A DNA stretch of 64,000 nt from Pseudomonas bubulae (lineage in GTDB: Bacteria > Pseudomonadota > Gammaproteobacteria > Pseudomonadales > Pseudomonadaceae): NCBI RefSeq assembly GCF_037023725.1, contig NZ_CP146077.1:4687001-4751000 (forward strand), given 5' to 3'. Each line of letters begins with the position of its first letter. The first letter of the stretch is position 1. Positions 42,237-50,622 of this stretch are shown here, one piece after another. The notes beneath the pieces were generated by a model. It saw only the letters and a list, made by a program, of their open reading frames with translations, was not told where the DNA came from and made no database searches. A program made the position numbers and the translations under genes.

Positions 42237-43241
42237 ATGCCGATCCGTCATTGCATCGTCCACTTGATTGACAAAAAACCCGACGGTACGCCCGCAGTTC
42301 TCCACGCCCGTGACTCTGAACTGGCCGGGTCTCAAGCCATCGAGAACATGCTCGCTGACCTCAACGAAAGCTATAACGCCAAGCAAGGTAAAGCCTGGGG
42401 GTTTTTCCATGCCGAGTCCGGCGCGCATCCGTTCAGCGGCTGGCTCAAGGAATACCTCGATGGCGGTAAAGACTTCACGGCGTTCAGCCGCGTCGCCGTC
42501 GAGCATCTGCAAAAACTGATGGAAGAGTCCAACCTTTCCGTTGGCGGCCACGTGCTGTTCGCCCATTACCAGCAAGGCATGACCGACTACCTGGCCATCG
42601 CCCTGCTGCACCACAGCGACGGCGTTGCCGTGACCTCGGAGCTGGACGTGACGCCTTCGCGCCATCTGGACCTTGGCCAGCTGCACCTGGCCGCACGGAT
42701 CAACATTTCCGAGTGGCAGAACAACAAGCAGTCCAAGCAATACATTTCGTTTATCAAAGGTAAAAACGGCAAGAAGGTTTCGGAGTACTTCCGCGACTTT
42801 ATCGGCTGCCAGGAAGGTGTCGATGGCCCGGGCGAAACCCGTACCCTGCTCAAGGCCTTCAGTGACTTCGTAGAAAGCGAAGACTTGCCGGAAGAGTCCG
42901 CCCGGGAAAAAACCAAGACCCTGGTCGATTACGCCAGCAGTCAGGCAAAAATCGGCGAACCAATGGGCCTGGAAGAGTTGTCCGAGTTGATCGACGAAGA
43001 ACGCCCCAAGGCTTTCTACGATCATATCCGTAACAAGGATTACGGCCTGTCCCCCGAAATTCCTGCTGACAAGCGCACCCTGAACCAGTTCCGTCGCTTC
43101 ACCGGGCGCGCTGAGGGGCTCTCTATCAGCTTTGAGGCACACCTGTTGGGTTCCAAGGTCGAGTTCGACGAAGAAGCCGGTACGCTGGTGATCAAGGGCT
43201 TGCCGACCCAACTGCTCGATCAGCTCAAGCGCAGCAAGTAA
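42237..43241 (+). CDS. yejK: Nucleoid-associated protein YejK (NdpA)
   Basis: Cytoplasmic nucleoid-associated protein of 334 residues of the 37-kDa NdpA/YejK family, whose detailed role is unsettled. The sequence runs from [17 protein letters not shown] through [16 protein letters not shown] to the C-terminal [16 protein letters not shown]. An earlier in-frame start adds 18 residues without a family match. Its stop overlaps the glutaredoxin start (TAATG), so the two are coupled. Confidence 0.93.
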   Translation: MPIRHCIVHLIDKKPDGTPAVLHARDSELAGSQAIENMLADLNESYNAKQGKAWGFFHAESGAHPFSGWLKEYLDGGKDFTAFSRVAVEHLQKLMEESNLSVGGHVLFAHYQQGMTDYLAIALLHHSDGVAVTSELDVTPSRHLDLGQLHLAARINISEWQNNKQSKQYISFIKGKNGKKVSEYFRDFIGCQEGVDGPGETRTLLKAFSDFVESEDLPEESAREKTKTLVDYASSQAKIGEPMGLEELSELIDEERPKAFYDHIRNKDYGLSPEIPADKRTLNQFRRFTGRAEGLSISFEAHLLGSKVEFDEEAGTLVIKGLPTQLLDQLKRSK

Positions 43242-43591
43242 TGCTCAACGGTATCTTGAAGAAAGTCCTGTTTGTTCTGGTGGTAGTGGTCATCTTTCAG
43301 AACTGGGGCAAGATCGAGCGCGTGCTCAACCCTTCGGGTGTCGTCAGTGAGCAAACCCGGGCCAGCGCCCGGGTGGTGTTGTACTCCACCGAGTGGTGCG
43401 GCTACTGCAAGGCCACTCGGCGGTTCCTGGATGAGAAAGGCATACCGTTCAAGGAATTCGATATCGACAAGGATGCCAGTGCCCGCCAGGCTTACGAGGC
43501 GCTGGGCGGGCGCGGCATTCCGATACTGGATGTAAACGGCACGCTGATTCGCGACTTCAAGCCCGATGCGATATTGGCGGCACTGAAATAA
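43241..43591 (+). CDS. Membrane-anchored glutaredoxin-like protein
   Basis: 116 residues: an N-terminal hydrophobic helix (about 8-22) followed by a glutaredoxin domain with active site CGYC in TEWCGYCKATRRFLDEKG and a cis-Pro loop in GRGIPILDVNG. Orientation of the domain (cytoplasm or periplasm) cannot be decided; lysines before the helix and a Lys after it leave it open. Overlaps yejK by one base. Confidence 0.88.
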   Translation: MLNGILKKVLFVLVVVVIFQNWGKIERVLNPSGVVSEQTRASARVVLYSTEWCGYCKATRRFLDEKGIPFKEFDIDKDASARQAYEALGGRGIPILDVNGTLIRDFKPDAILAALK

Positions 43592-43614
43592 GCCGGGAAC
43601 AACTGTTCAATTTC

Positions 43615-43701
43615 TGTGGGAGCGGGCTTGCTCGCGATGCAGGCGCTGCGGTCAGCCAGACAAACCGCAGAGATACCATCGCGGGCAAGCCCGCTCCCAC
43701 A
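43615..43701. repeat. REP doublet (REPIN)
   Basis: Arms TGTGGGAGCGGGCTTGCTCGC and GCGGGCAAGCCCGCTCCCACA, in inverted orientation between two convergent genes. The right arm has the GGGCAAG variant also seen in the inverted repeat after valS. Confidence 0.9.
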
Positions 43702-43707
43702 GGAAAA

Positions 43708-43971
43708 TCACTCCAGCTTCTGACTTTGCACAAGACACTCCTTGGCACTCTTCCTGAGTTTCTTGATCAATCGCTCCTGGCGCAACGCTTCACCCTTGTC
43801 CGGCCAGGATTCGACATACACCAGCGCCACTGCCGGGCTTGAAGCAAAAAAACGCGCGCCCTTGCCCGTTTGATGCTTGGCAAAACGGCGCACCGGGTCA
43901 TCGCTGATACCGCAATACAAAGAGCCATTAGCGGCCCGCACAAGGTACACAAACCAGGGTTTCTCGACCAC
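43708..43971 (-). CDS. GIY-YIG nuclease family protein
   Basis: 87-residue single-domain GIY-YIG protein (UPF0213/YhbQ-like). The motif appears as [19 protein letters not shown] near the start, with the metal-binding region [16 protein letters not shown] and the Glu in [13 protein letters not shown]. Function is unknown; YhbQ-type proteins show weak DNA nicking. GTG start two bases after the SnoaL gene stop with AGGGC upstream; a long upstream extension of the frame overlaps that gene and is not real. Confidence 0.88.
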   Translation of the reverse strand: MVEKPWFVYLVRAANGSLYCGISDDPVRRFAKHQTGKGARFFASSPAVALVYVESWPDKGEALRQERLIKKLRKSAKECLVQSQKLE

Positions 43972-43973
43972 TT

Positions 43974-44444
43974 TCAGCGGCTGCCCTGAAAGGCCTTGAG
44001 CCCTTTTTGCGCCTGCGCCCGAATGGCGTTTTGTACCAGCGGTGTCCACCCCAGCAACAGGCCCTTGGTGCCCAGTGCCTGACGCGACCAGCGCCACAGA
44101 TCGAAATGGTCGTGATGCTCGCAAATCTTGCCATCACGAAACACAAACCGTGCCTGGATATCATTGACCACCGTGGCGCCGGTCTGGCCAAACACATAGG
44201 TCGCCACCCAGTGCGCGCTGCCATGCTGGCCGTCAGCCTGAACCTGATCGAAGGTGAGGCTGAAATCCTTGGCCCGCGAGGTCAGCATGCGCCACATGTC
44301 AGCGGCATTGTGGCCACGCAGCTCGCCAAACACAGGGTCGCTGAACACCACGTCAGTGGTGTAACAGTCAGCCATTGCCTCGGCATCAAGCCGCTGGAAG
44401 GCCTGGTAGAAACGAGTGATCAATGCTTGGTGGTCTTGGCTCAT
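43974..44444 (-). CDS. SnoaL-like (nuclear transport factor 2 fold) protein
   Basis: 156 residues in one NTF2-like alpha+beta domain: [32 protein letters not shown], and [20 protein letters not shown]. Typical members are small ketosteroid-isomerase-like enzymes or binding proteins; the polar residues in the pocket (D in FSDPVF, HH in EHHDHFD) are kept but no substrate can be named. Forms a pair with the GIY-YIG gene. Confidence 0.82.
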   Translation of the reverse strand: MSQDHQALITRFYQAFQRLDAEAMADCYTTDVVFSDPVFGELRGHNAADMWRMLTSRAKDFSLTFDQVQADGQHGSAHWVATYVFGQTGATVVNDIQARFVFRDGKICEHHDHFDLWRWSRQALGTKGLLLGWTPLVQNAIRAQAQKGLKAFQGSR

Positions 44445-44510
44445 GGCAGGGTCCGTACAGGTCTGGAATCAGAGCACGATAATCTGCAATGAACAGAAAC
44501 ACTATGGGCC

Positions 44511-45806
44511 TCAGACTTTCTCGCTTTGTACATTCACATACAGTGAACGGCCGGCGCCAAGCCCGGCGACGATGGCCCCCAGACCGATGACTGCAAATAT
44601 CCAGCCCACGGCACTCCAGCCACCCGTCACTTCATGCACCACGCCCACCGCCAGCGGCCCCATCGATGCCACGGTGTAACCAATGCCCTGGGCCATGCCC
44701 GACAGATTGGCGGCGACATGGGCATCGCGCGAGCGCAGCACGATCATGGTCAAGGCCAGGCTGAATGTACCGCCCTGCCCCAGGCCCAGCACAATCGCCC
44801 AGCCCCACAAGCCATCGATAGGCGCATAAAGGCAACCAAACAGCCCGGCCAGGGTCATGCCCATAACCAGCACGATTGCCAGCCGCTGGTCTTTACCCCG
44901 CGTGGCCAGCCACGGTGCCGTCAGCGCCGTGATCAATTGCACAATAACCGAGCCGGACATCACCAACCCCGCCTGGGTAGGCGTCAGGCCGCGACCAATC
45001 AGGATTGACGGCAACCAGCCAAAAACAATGTAGGACAACGAGGATTGCAGCCCCATATAGAGCGTCACTTGCCAGGCCAACGGGTCACGCAACAAGCCAC
45101 GCACGCGGTAAGCAACGTTGTGCGTGCCCTGACGCTTGCCCACCTGTGGCAGCCAGAAAACAACCGCAAGCAATGCGGGCAAGGCCCAGAAGCCAAGCCC
45201 CATTGCCCAGCTCTGCCCCAGTGACTCGCTAAGGGGCACCGTGGCCCCTGCCGCCAGTGCCGCACCCAGGCACAGGGCCATGGTGTAAACGCCGGTCATG
45301 GTTCCGGCATGCCCGGCGAAATCACGCTTGATGATGCCCGGCAACAACACACCGATGACGCCGATACTGGCCCCCGCCAGAATGCTCCCGGCAAACAGCC
45401 CCACTTCGCCCAGGCAACTGCGCAGAACGATCCCGCCGCCCAGCGTCAGCAAAATCCCCAGCACTACCCGCTCGGTACCAAAACGCCGCGCCAGGATTGG
45501 CGCCAGGGGCGCGAACAGCCCCAGGCACAGCACGGGCAACGTGGTCAACAGGCCAGCCTGCGCCGCAGACAAGCCCAGTCTGTCAGACACCTCACCCAGT
45601 AACGGCGCCATGCTCGACAGCGCGGGGCGCAGGTTCAAGGCCACCAGCACCAGCCCCAGGAGCAATAACCACGGACGCAAGACAACAGGCGCAGTGTGCT
45701 GAACCTGCTCGTCGTCAATTTCAGCGTCGATCAGCAACTCTTCCAGCTCATCGAGATGACGAACGGGCTCGACGCTGGCATTGGAAATTGACGAAGGGTG
45801 GCTCAT
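44511..45806 (-). CDS. MFS transporter, CynX/NimT family
   Basis: Twelve-helix MFS protein of 431 residues with the start LRPWLLLLGLVLVALNLRPALSS-like motif of CynX (cyanate) and NimT (2-nitroimidazole exporter) and the first loop LAPILARRFGTERV. The N-terminal 45 residues are acidic and cytoplasmic. Start: an ATG with GGAG six bases upstream, 13 bases after the regulator stop; another ATG 24 bases earlier overlaps the regulator and lacks a ribosome-binding site. Most likely controlled by the FadR-type gene upstream. Confidence 0.88.
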   Translation of the reverse strand: MSHPSSISNASVEPVRHLDELEELLIDAEIDDEQVQHTAPVVLRPWLLLLGLVLVALNLRPALSSMAPLLGEVSDRLGLSAAQAGLLTTLPVLCLGLFAPLAPILARRFGTERVVLGILLTLGGGIVLRSCLGEVGLFAGSILAGASIGVIGVLLPGIIKRDFAGHAGTMTGVYTMALCLGAALAAGATVPLSESLGQSWAMGLGFWALPALLAVVFWLPQVGKRQGTHNVAYRVRGLLRDPLAWQVTLYMGLQSSLSYIVFGWLPSILIGRGLTPTQAGLVMSGSVIVQLITALTAPWLATRGKDQRLAIVLVMGMTLAGLFGCLYAPIDGLWGWAIVLGLGQGGTFSLALTMIVLRSRDAHVAANLSGMAQGIGYTVASMGPLAVGVVHEVTGGWSAVGWIFAVIGLGAIVAGLGAGRSLYVNVQSEKV

Positions 45807-45819
45807 GGCGTGCTCCGGC

Positions 45820-46479
45820 TCAAGGTTCATTGATCAACGTCCGGCACAGCGCCATGGCCCGTTGCGGGTTTTGTTGTTCTACGGCTTCCAGTAAATCAAC
45901 GTGCAGGTCGAACACCACTTGACGACGCGGATGGACGTCCATGGTCTTGCGCAAATGATTGGTCAAGACGCTTGAGGTAAAGCGGTAGAGCTCGCTCAGG
46001 GCCGGGTTGTGGGCGGCATCAATCAGTCGTTGGTGAAACACCAGGTCACAGCAAATATAGGTATCGAGTTCACCGTGATAGTGCTGGCCACTGGCGTCCA
46101 GCGCCTGATGCAGCAGGCGCAAGTCCTCGTCCGTGCGGCGCAGGGCGGCCAGGCCAGCGGCTTCAACCTCAATGATGTGACGCATCTCCCGGCCCTGCTC
46201 CAGAGAGCAGGATGACAGCGCGCGCAGCGTGTCCATCGGGTCGACACGGCTGCGCAAGTAGCTGCCATCGCCCTGGCGAATCTCTATCAGCCCGGCAAAT
46301 GCCAGCACGCGCATGGCTTCACGCACAGTGTTACGACTGATGTTCAATTGCGTAGCCAGCTCGGGCTCGGTTGGCAAACGCTGACCCACCTCCCAGGTAC
46401 CGTTGTTTATTCGCGCACGCAGTTGCTCCAGAGCCTGGTCGACCAGCGAGCGTTTGATGATGGGAGAAGCGTCTGTCAT
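45820..46479 (-). CDS. FadR-subfamily GntR transcriptional regulator
   Basis: 219 residues: N-terminal winged helix (about 8-75; LPTEPELATQLNISRNTVRE) and a C-terminal all-helical FCD domain with metal-binding His residues (CDLVFHQRLIDAAHN, RHIIEVEAAGL). Ligand unknown. It lies directly upstream of the CynX-like gene and is divergent from mqsR. A palindrome starts 13 bases before its ATG, which suggests autoregulation. Confidence 0.9.
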   Translation of the reverse strand: MTDASPIIKRSLVDQALEQLRARINNGTWEVGQRLPTEPELATQLNISRNTVREAMRVLAFAGLIEIRQGDGSYLRSRVDPMDTLRALSSCSLEQGREMRHIIEVEAAGLAALRRTDEDLRLLHQALDASGQHYHGELDTYICCDLVFHQRLIDAAHNPALSELYRFTSSVLTNHLRKTMDVHPRRQVVFDLHVDLLEAVEQQNPQRAMALCRTLINEP

Positions 46480-46491
46480 TTAATTCGCCTT

Positions 46492-46512
46492 TTCATCCAA
46501 TCATAGGATGAA
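46492..46512. promoter_or_regulatory. Likely operator of the FadR-type regulator
   Basis: Inverted repeat TTCATCC-N7-GGATGAA immediately upstream of the regulator gene. FCD-type regulators usually bind short palindromes in their own promoters. Only position and symmetry support this. Confidence 0.5.
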
Positions 46513-46582
46513 TTTTCCGACATGTTACTCAGACACCTCCATACGAGCAATCAACTACAGATTAAAAGCCCCCTAAAAAACC

Positions 46583-46616
46583 TTGTTCACCCTTGAACAA
46601 AAAACCCTTTAAGGGT
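46583..46616. promoter_or_regulatory. Two palindromes ahead of mqsRA (probable MqsA operators)
   Basis: TTGTTCA-CCCT-TGAACAA and, four bases on, ACCCTT-T-AAGGGT. The second resembles the E. coli MqsA site AACCT-N3-AGGTT in layout and base content. Both lie within 65 bases upstream of mqsR, where autorepression is expected. Confidence 0.6.
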
Positions 46617-46644
46617 AATTTTGATTGCATCGAGGCTGCCTCTT

Positions 46645-46956
46645 ATGGAAAAGAAAACACCTCACTACAACCTCCAGTGCATTCAAGCCGATGTACAACG
46701 GCTTGGCGCTGTCGCCTTTACCAAAAGCGCATTGGATGGTGGACGAAGCCTGGGCCTGGTCCTCGCACAAATGCAGAGGGTCATTACCTCGTTGGAGCGC
46801 AGTGCGCTGTACAAATCGATGTCGACCCACGCCGACCACAAGGTCTGGCAGGACGTATATCACGCACAGGCCTACGGTTTGGCCATCTCTATCAAGGTGA
46901 CGTATCGCCCCTGCGGAGGGCCGCCGGTCATCGCTTTCAAGGAGAAAACATCATGA
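46645..46956 (+). CDS. mqsR: MqsR-family toxin (mRNA interferase)
   Basis: 103 residues that align with E. coli MqsR without gaps through the core: MEKKTPHYNLQCIQADVQ, ALYKSMSTHADHKVWQDVY and the end FKEK. MqsR cleaves mRNA at GCU. The residues matching E. coli Lys56 and Gln68 are kept (K57, Q69), but the position matching Tyr81 is Ser82, so activity is uncertain. The ATG was chosen to fit MEK, the usual beginning. It overlaps mqsA by four bases (ATGA). Confidence 0.88.
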   Translation: MEKKTPHYNLQCIQADVQRLGAVAFTKSALDGGRSLGLVLAQMQRVITSLERSALYKSMSTHADHKVWQDVYHAQAYGLAISIKVTYRPCGGPPVIAFKEKTS

Positions 46957-47423
46957 GCAAAAATGACTGCTGCACCTGCGGCGCCGCCAATGCCATGCAA
47001 GCGTTCAAGGGCCGCAGCTTCAATGTGAACTTCAAGCAATTGAACCGGGTGGTGCACGGCCTGGACGGGCACGAATGCACCGAGTGCGCCGAGATCGAAT
47101 TTGATGCACCCAGCGCAGAGCTATATGCCCAGGCTGGCGACGAACTGGTAGAAGATGCCAAACGGGTTATGGCGGAAGAAATGAAGCGTATCCGCCGCAA
47201 GCTTCACTTCACCCAAAAAAATGCCGTGCAGTTGCTGTCGGGGGGTGGCCACAATGCGTTCAGTCGTTATGAACGGGCCGAGGTGGAGCCACCAAAACCC
47301 TTGTTTGTGTTGATGCGATTGCTCGATCGCCACCCCGAACTGGTCCGCGAATTACAAGCCATCAACGAGTGTGCAGACATCAATGCGCTGCTGGTGCAAA
47401 AACAGCAGCAGCGCGAAAACTGA
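46953..47423 (+). CDS. mqsA: MqsA-family antitoxin and autoregulator
   Basis: 156 residues: an N-terminal zinc domain with CTC (C6/C7, C9) and CTEC (C42, C45) in place of the four structural cysteines, then an HTH_XRE DNA-binding domain (about 80-135: LHFTQKNAVQLLSGGGHNAF then SRYERAEVEPPKPLF). The N-terminal part binds MqsR, the C-terminal part the operator. About 20 residues longer than E. coli MqsA because of a Gln-rich tail. A much longer open frame runs upstream through mqsR in another frame and is not coding. Confidence 0.9.
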   Translation: MSKNDCCTCGAANAMQAFKGRSFNVNFKQLNRVVHGLDGHECTECAEIEFDAPSAELYAQAGDELVEDAKRVMAEEMKRIRRKLHFTQKNAVQLLSGGGHNAFSRYERAEVEPPKPLFVLMRLLDRHPELVRELQAINECADINALLVQKQQQREN

Positions 47424-47434
47424 CACCTTTGGTT

Positions 47435-47482
47435 TTGTAGCCGCTGACGAGCGCAGCGAGGCTGCGATCATCAGCGGCTACA
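47435..47482. repeat. Second-family palindromic repeat (GTAGCCGCTGA type)
   Basis: Perfect 13-bp arms TTGTAGCCGCTGA/TCAGCGGCTACAA around CGAGCGCAGCGAGGCTGCG. Lies between the convergent mqsA and aapP stops. Confidence 0.85.
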
Positions 47483-47490
47483 AGTCCCGA

Positions 47491-48255
47491 TCAATGCAAA
47501 ATCTGATTCAGGAACAGTTTGGTCCGGTCATTTTGCGGGTTGTCGAAGAAGTCATTCGGGGCGGCCTCCTCCACGATTTCGCCCTTGTCCATAAAGATCA
47601 CCCGGTTGGCCACGGTGCGCGCAAAGCCCATTTCATGGGTTACGCAGAGCATCGTCATGCCGTCTTCCGCCAGGCCGATCATGGTGTCCAGCACCTCTTT
47701 AACCATCTCCGGGTCAAGTGCTGAAGTCGGTTCGTCAAACAGCATGATCTTGGGCTTCATGCACAGCGCCCGGGCAATTGCCACACGTTGCTGCTGACCA
47801 CCCGACAACTGCCCCGGGAACTTGTGCGCCTGCTCCGGAATACGCACCCTTTCCAGATAATGCATGGCAATTTCTTCGGCCTGACGCCGGGGCATCTTGC
47901 GCACCCACATCGGCGCCAGCGTGCAGTTCTGCAGAATGGTCAGGTGCGGGAACAGGTTGAAGTGCTGGAACACCATGCCCACTTCACGCCGCACCGTCTC
48001 GATTTGCTTGATGTCGTTGGTCAGCTCTACACCGTCGACCACGATGCGTCCCTGCTGGTGCTCTTCGAGGCGATTGAGGCAACGGATGGTGGTTGACTTG
48101 CCGGAGCCCGAAGGCCCGCACAAGACGATACGCTCGCCCGGCTGGACGTTGAGGTTGATGTCCTTTAGCACATGGAACTGGCCGTACCACTTGTTGACGC
48201 CCAGCATCTGAATAATGCCTTCAGAGCTTGCTGGCTTTTTGATTGCTTCACTCAT
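47491..48255 (-). CDS. aapP: General L-amino acid ABC transporter, ATP-binding protein
   Basis: ATPase of the AapJQMP importer, 254 residues. Walker A is GPSGSGKST (about 51-59), the signature [15 protein letters not shown], Walker [15 protein letters not shown] and the H-loop CVTHEMG. Last gene of the operon, starting 12 bases after aapM. Confidence 0.95.
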   Translation of the reverse strand: MSEAIKKPASSEGIIQMLGVNKWYGQFHVLKDINLNVQPGERIVLCGPSGSGKSTTIRCLNRLEEHQQGRIVVDGVELTNDIKQIETVRREVGMVFQHFNLFPHLTILQNCTLAPMWVRKMPRRQAEEIAMHYLERVRIPEQAHKFPGQLSGGQQQRVAIARALCMKPKIMLFDEPTSALDPEMVKEVLDTMIGLAEDGMTMLCVTHEMGFARTVANRVIFMDKGEIVEEAAPNDFFDNPQNDRTKLFLNQILH

Positions 48256-48267
48256 GTCGCACTACTC

Positions 48268-49365
48268 CTAACGCTTGTGGCCAGTGTCCAGCTTGTGCTC
48301 CAGATGCATGGAGTAGCGGGACATACCAAAACAGAAAATCCAGAACACCAGGGCAGCAAACACATAGCCTTCAGTGGCCATACCCAGCCATTTCGGGTCG
48401 GCGGCGGCTTGTTTGACGCTATTGAGCAGGTCGAACAGACCGATGATGATCACCAGGCTGGTGTCCTTGAACAGGGCAATAAAGGTGTTGACGATGCCGG
48501 GGATCACCAGCTTCAAGGCTTGCGGCAAAATCACCAGGCCCATGCTGCGCCAGTAGCCCAGGCCCATGGCCGCAGCCGCCTCGTACTGACCCTTGGGGAT
48601 GGCTTGCAGACCGCCACGCACCACTTCCGCCACATAAGCCGACTGAAACAGGATTACGCCGATCAAGGCCCGCAGTAATTTGTCGAAGTTCATGCCCTCG
48701 GGCAGAAACAGCGGCAGCATCACCGAAGACATAAACAGCACGGTAATCAGCGGAACGCCGCGCCAAAACTCGATAAAAGTCACGCACACCACGCGAATGG
48801 CCGGCATGTCCGAGCGGCGGCCCAGGGCCAGCAAAATCCCCAGTGGCAAGGCGCCCGCAATACCTACCGTGGCAATCACCAGCGTGAGCATCAGGCCGCC
48901 CCACTGGCTGGTAGCCACGTTAGTCAGGCCCAGATAGCCGCCGTGGAGCAAGGTAAACGCCAGGATGGGGTACACCACCAAAAAGCCCAGCCCGTAGATA
49001 GCCTTGTGCTTGAAGCGCGAGATAAACAACGGCGCCGCACCCACCACGGCCAGCCATACCGTCAGGTCAACCCGCCAACGCAGCCCGGTCGGGTAATAGC
49101 CATACATAAACTGGCCAAAACGCTGCTGGATAAACACCCAGCAGGCGCCCTCTTTGGTGCAATCAGCTTGCGTGCTGCCTACCCAATTGGCATCGAAAAC
49201 CGTCCAGTTCAGCAGCGGCGGCACGATCAGCCAGACCAGATAAAAGGCAAACAGGGTCAGCAAGGTGTTGAGCCAGCTGGAAAACAGATTGGCCCGCGCC
49301 CAGGCGACAATACCGATGCGGTTGCCCGGCGGCGGCATGTCGGGTTTGAAAACATGAGTCGTCAT
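48268..49365 (-). CDS. aapM: General L-amino acid ABC transporter permease
   Basis: Inner-membrane permease of 365 residues, HisMQ type, with about eight helices; the N-terminal half is larger than in simple polar amino acid permeases, as is usual for AapM. The EAA loop with its G is visible in EAAAAMGLGYWRSMGLVILPQ near 281-301. Together with AapQ it forms the channel. Ten bases separate it from aapQ. Confidence 0.93.
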   Translation of the reverse strand: MTTHVFKPDMPPPGNRIGIVAWARANLFSSWLNTLLTLFAFYLVWLIVPPLLNWTVFDANWVGSTQADCTKEGACWVFIQQRFGQFMYGYYPTGLRWRVDLTVWLAVVGAAPLFISRFKHKAIYGLGFLVVYPILAFTLLHGGYLGLTNVATSQWGGLMLTLVIATVGIAGALPLGILLALGRRSDMPAIRVVCVTFIEFWRGVPLITVLFMSSVMLPLFLPEGMNFDKLLRALIGVILFQSAYVAEVVRGGLQAIPKGQYEAAAAMGLGYWRSMGLVILPQALKLVIPGIVNTFIALFKDTSLVIIIGLFDLLNSVKQAAADPKWLGMATEGYVFAALVFWIFCFGMSRYSMHLEHKLDTGHKR

Positions 49366-49375
49366 AGTCCAGTCC

Positions 49376-50557
49376 TCATCGCTCGATCAGCGCAATGCGC
49401 GTGTTGTACCAATTCATCAGCAGCGAAATGCTGATGCTGATGGCCAGGTACACGCTCATGGTGATGGCAATGACTTCAATCGCTTGCCCGGTCTGGTTGA
49501 GGACCGTGCCGGCAAACAGTGAAACCATTTCCGGATAACCGATGCCCGCCGCCAGCGACGAGTTTTTCACCAGGTTCAGGTATTGGCTGGTCAAAGGCGG
49601 AATGATCACCCGCAGCGCTTGCGGGATGATTACCTTGCGCAGCGTCGGCCCCGGGCGCAGCCCCAGCGAGCGGGCGGCTTCGGTCTGACCGTGACTGACG
49701 GACTTGATCCCCGACCGTACGATTTCGGCAATAAAAGCCGCGGTGTACACCGTCAACGCAATGGTCAGCGCCAACAGTTCCGGGATCAGCACCCAGCCAC
49801 CGACAAAGTTGAAGCCCTTGAGCTGTGGCATCTCCCAGTGCACCGGGGTACCGAACAGCAACACGCACAGGCCAGGAATCGCCAGCAGCAAGAACAGCCC
49901 GACCCAGAACTTGTGAAATGGCTCGCCGGTGTCTTCAAAGCGCTTGTTGGCCCGACGGACCATCAGCACCACGGCCACGATAGCCAGCACCACACTGGCC
50001 ACAAACGGCCAGAAGGCATCCGTACCCACTGCGGCCGGCATGTTCAGGCCACGGCTGCTCATATAGAAGGTGTTGGCAAAGTTATGGCTGTTGCGTGGCC
50101 CTGGCATGGTCAGGAAGACCGCGAAGTACCAGAACAGGATTTGCAGCAATGGCGGGATATTGCGAAAGATCTCCACATACACCGTTGCCAGCTTGCTGAT
50201 CATCCAGTTCGACGACAGGCGTGCCACGCCGATGATAAACCCCAGGATCGTCGCCAGGACGATACCGATCACGGACACCAGCAAGGTGTTGAGCAACCCG
50301 ATCAGAAAGACCCGCGCATAACTGTCGGACTCGGTGTAATCAATCAAATGCTGCGCAATGCCAAACCCGGCACTGCGCTCCAGAAAGTCAAAACCCGAAG
50401 TAATGCCGCGATGTTGCAGGTTGGTCTGGGTATTGTTGAACAGATACCAGCCCATAAAGACCACCAGCGCGACGGTGACGATCTGAAATAACCACGCACG
50501 CACACGTGGATCGCCGAGGCTGAGCCTGGGCTTGGGTGCGCCGACTTTAATTTGCAT
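49376..50557 (-). CDS. aapQ: General L-amino acid ABC transporter permease
   Basis: Partner permease of 393 residues with about eight helices and an EAA loop TEAARSLGLRPGPTLRKVII near 305-324. The first helix begins after a short cytoplasmic stretch (MQIKVGAPKPRLSLGDPRVR). Between it and aapJ is a 65-base gap with a hairpin that probably lowers its expression below that of the binding protein. Confidence 0.93.
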   Translation of the reverse strand: MQIKVGAPKPRLSLGDPRVRAWLFQIVTVALVVFMGWYLFNNTQTNLQHRGITSGFDFLERSAGFGIAQHLIDYTESDSYARVFLIGLLNTLLVSVIGIVLATILGFIIGVARLSSNWMISKLATVYVEIFRNIPPLLQILFWYFAVFLTMPGPRNSHNFANTFYMSSRGLNMPAAVGTDAFWPFVASVVLAIVAVVLMVRRANKRFEDTGEPFHKFWVGLFLLLAIPGLCVLLFGTPVHWEMPQLKGFNFVGGWVLIPELLALTIALTVYTAAFIAEIVRSGIKSVSHGQTEAARSLGLRPGPTLRKVIIPQALRVIIPPLTSQYLNLVKNSSLAAGIGYPEMVSLFAGTVLNQTGQAIEVIAITMSVYLAISISISLLMNWYNTRIALIER

Positions 50558-50591
50558 GAAGTGCCCCTAACAATGGATCAGACAACATCAC

Positions 50592-50610
50592 CCGGCAGTT
50601 GGCCTGCCGG
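50592..50610 (-). other. Hairpin in the aapJ-aapQ gap
   Basis: Perfect 7-bp stem CCGGCAG/CTGCCGG, loop of five, 12 bases past the aapJ stop. Such hairpins usually protect the binding-protein part of the mRNA or cause partial termination. Confidence 0.6.
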
Positions 50611-50622
50611 ATGAAAGGGCTA

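Noticed and set aside
43972..44124. Longer start for the GIY-YIG protein
   Set aside because: The extra 51 residues overlap the SnoaL-like gene in another frame and do not belong to the GIY-YIG fold.
46593..46952. Extended reading of mqsA through mqsR
   Set aside because: The extra 120 residues are out of frame with mqsR, which is itself a clear homologue; mqsA begins at the ATGA overlap.
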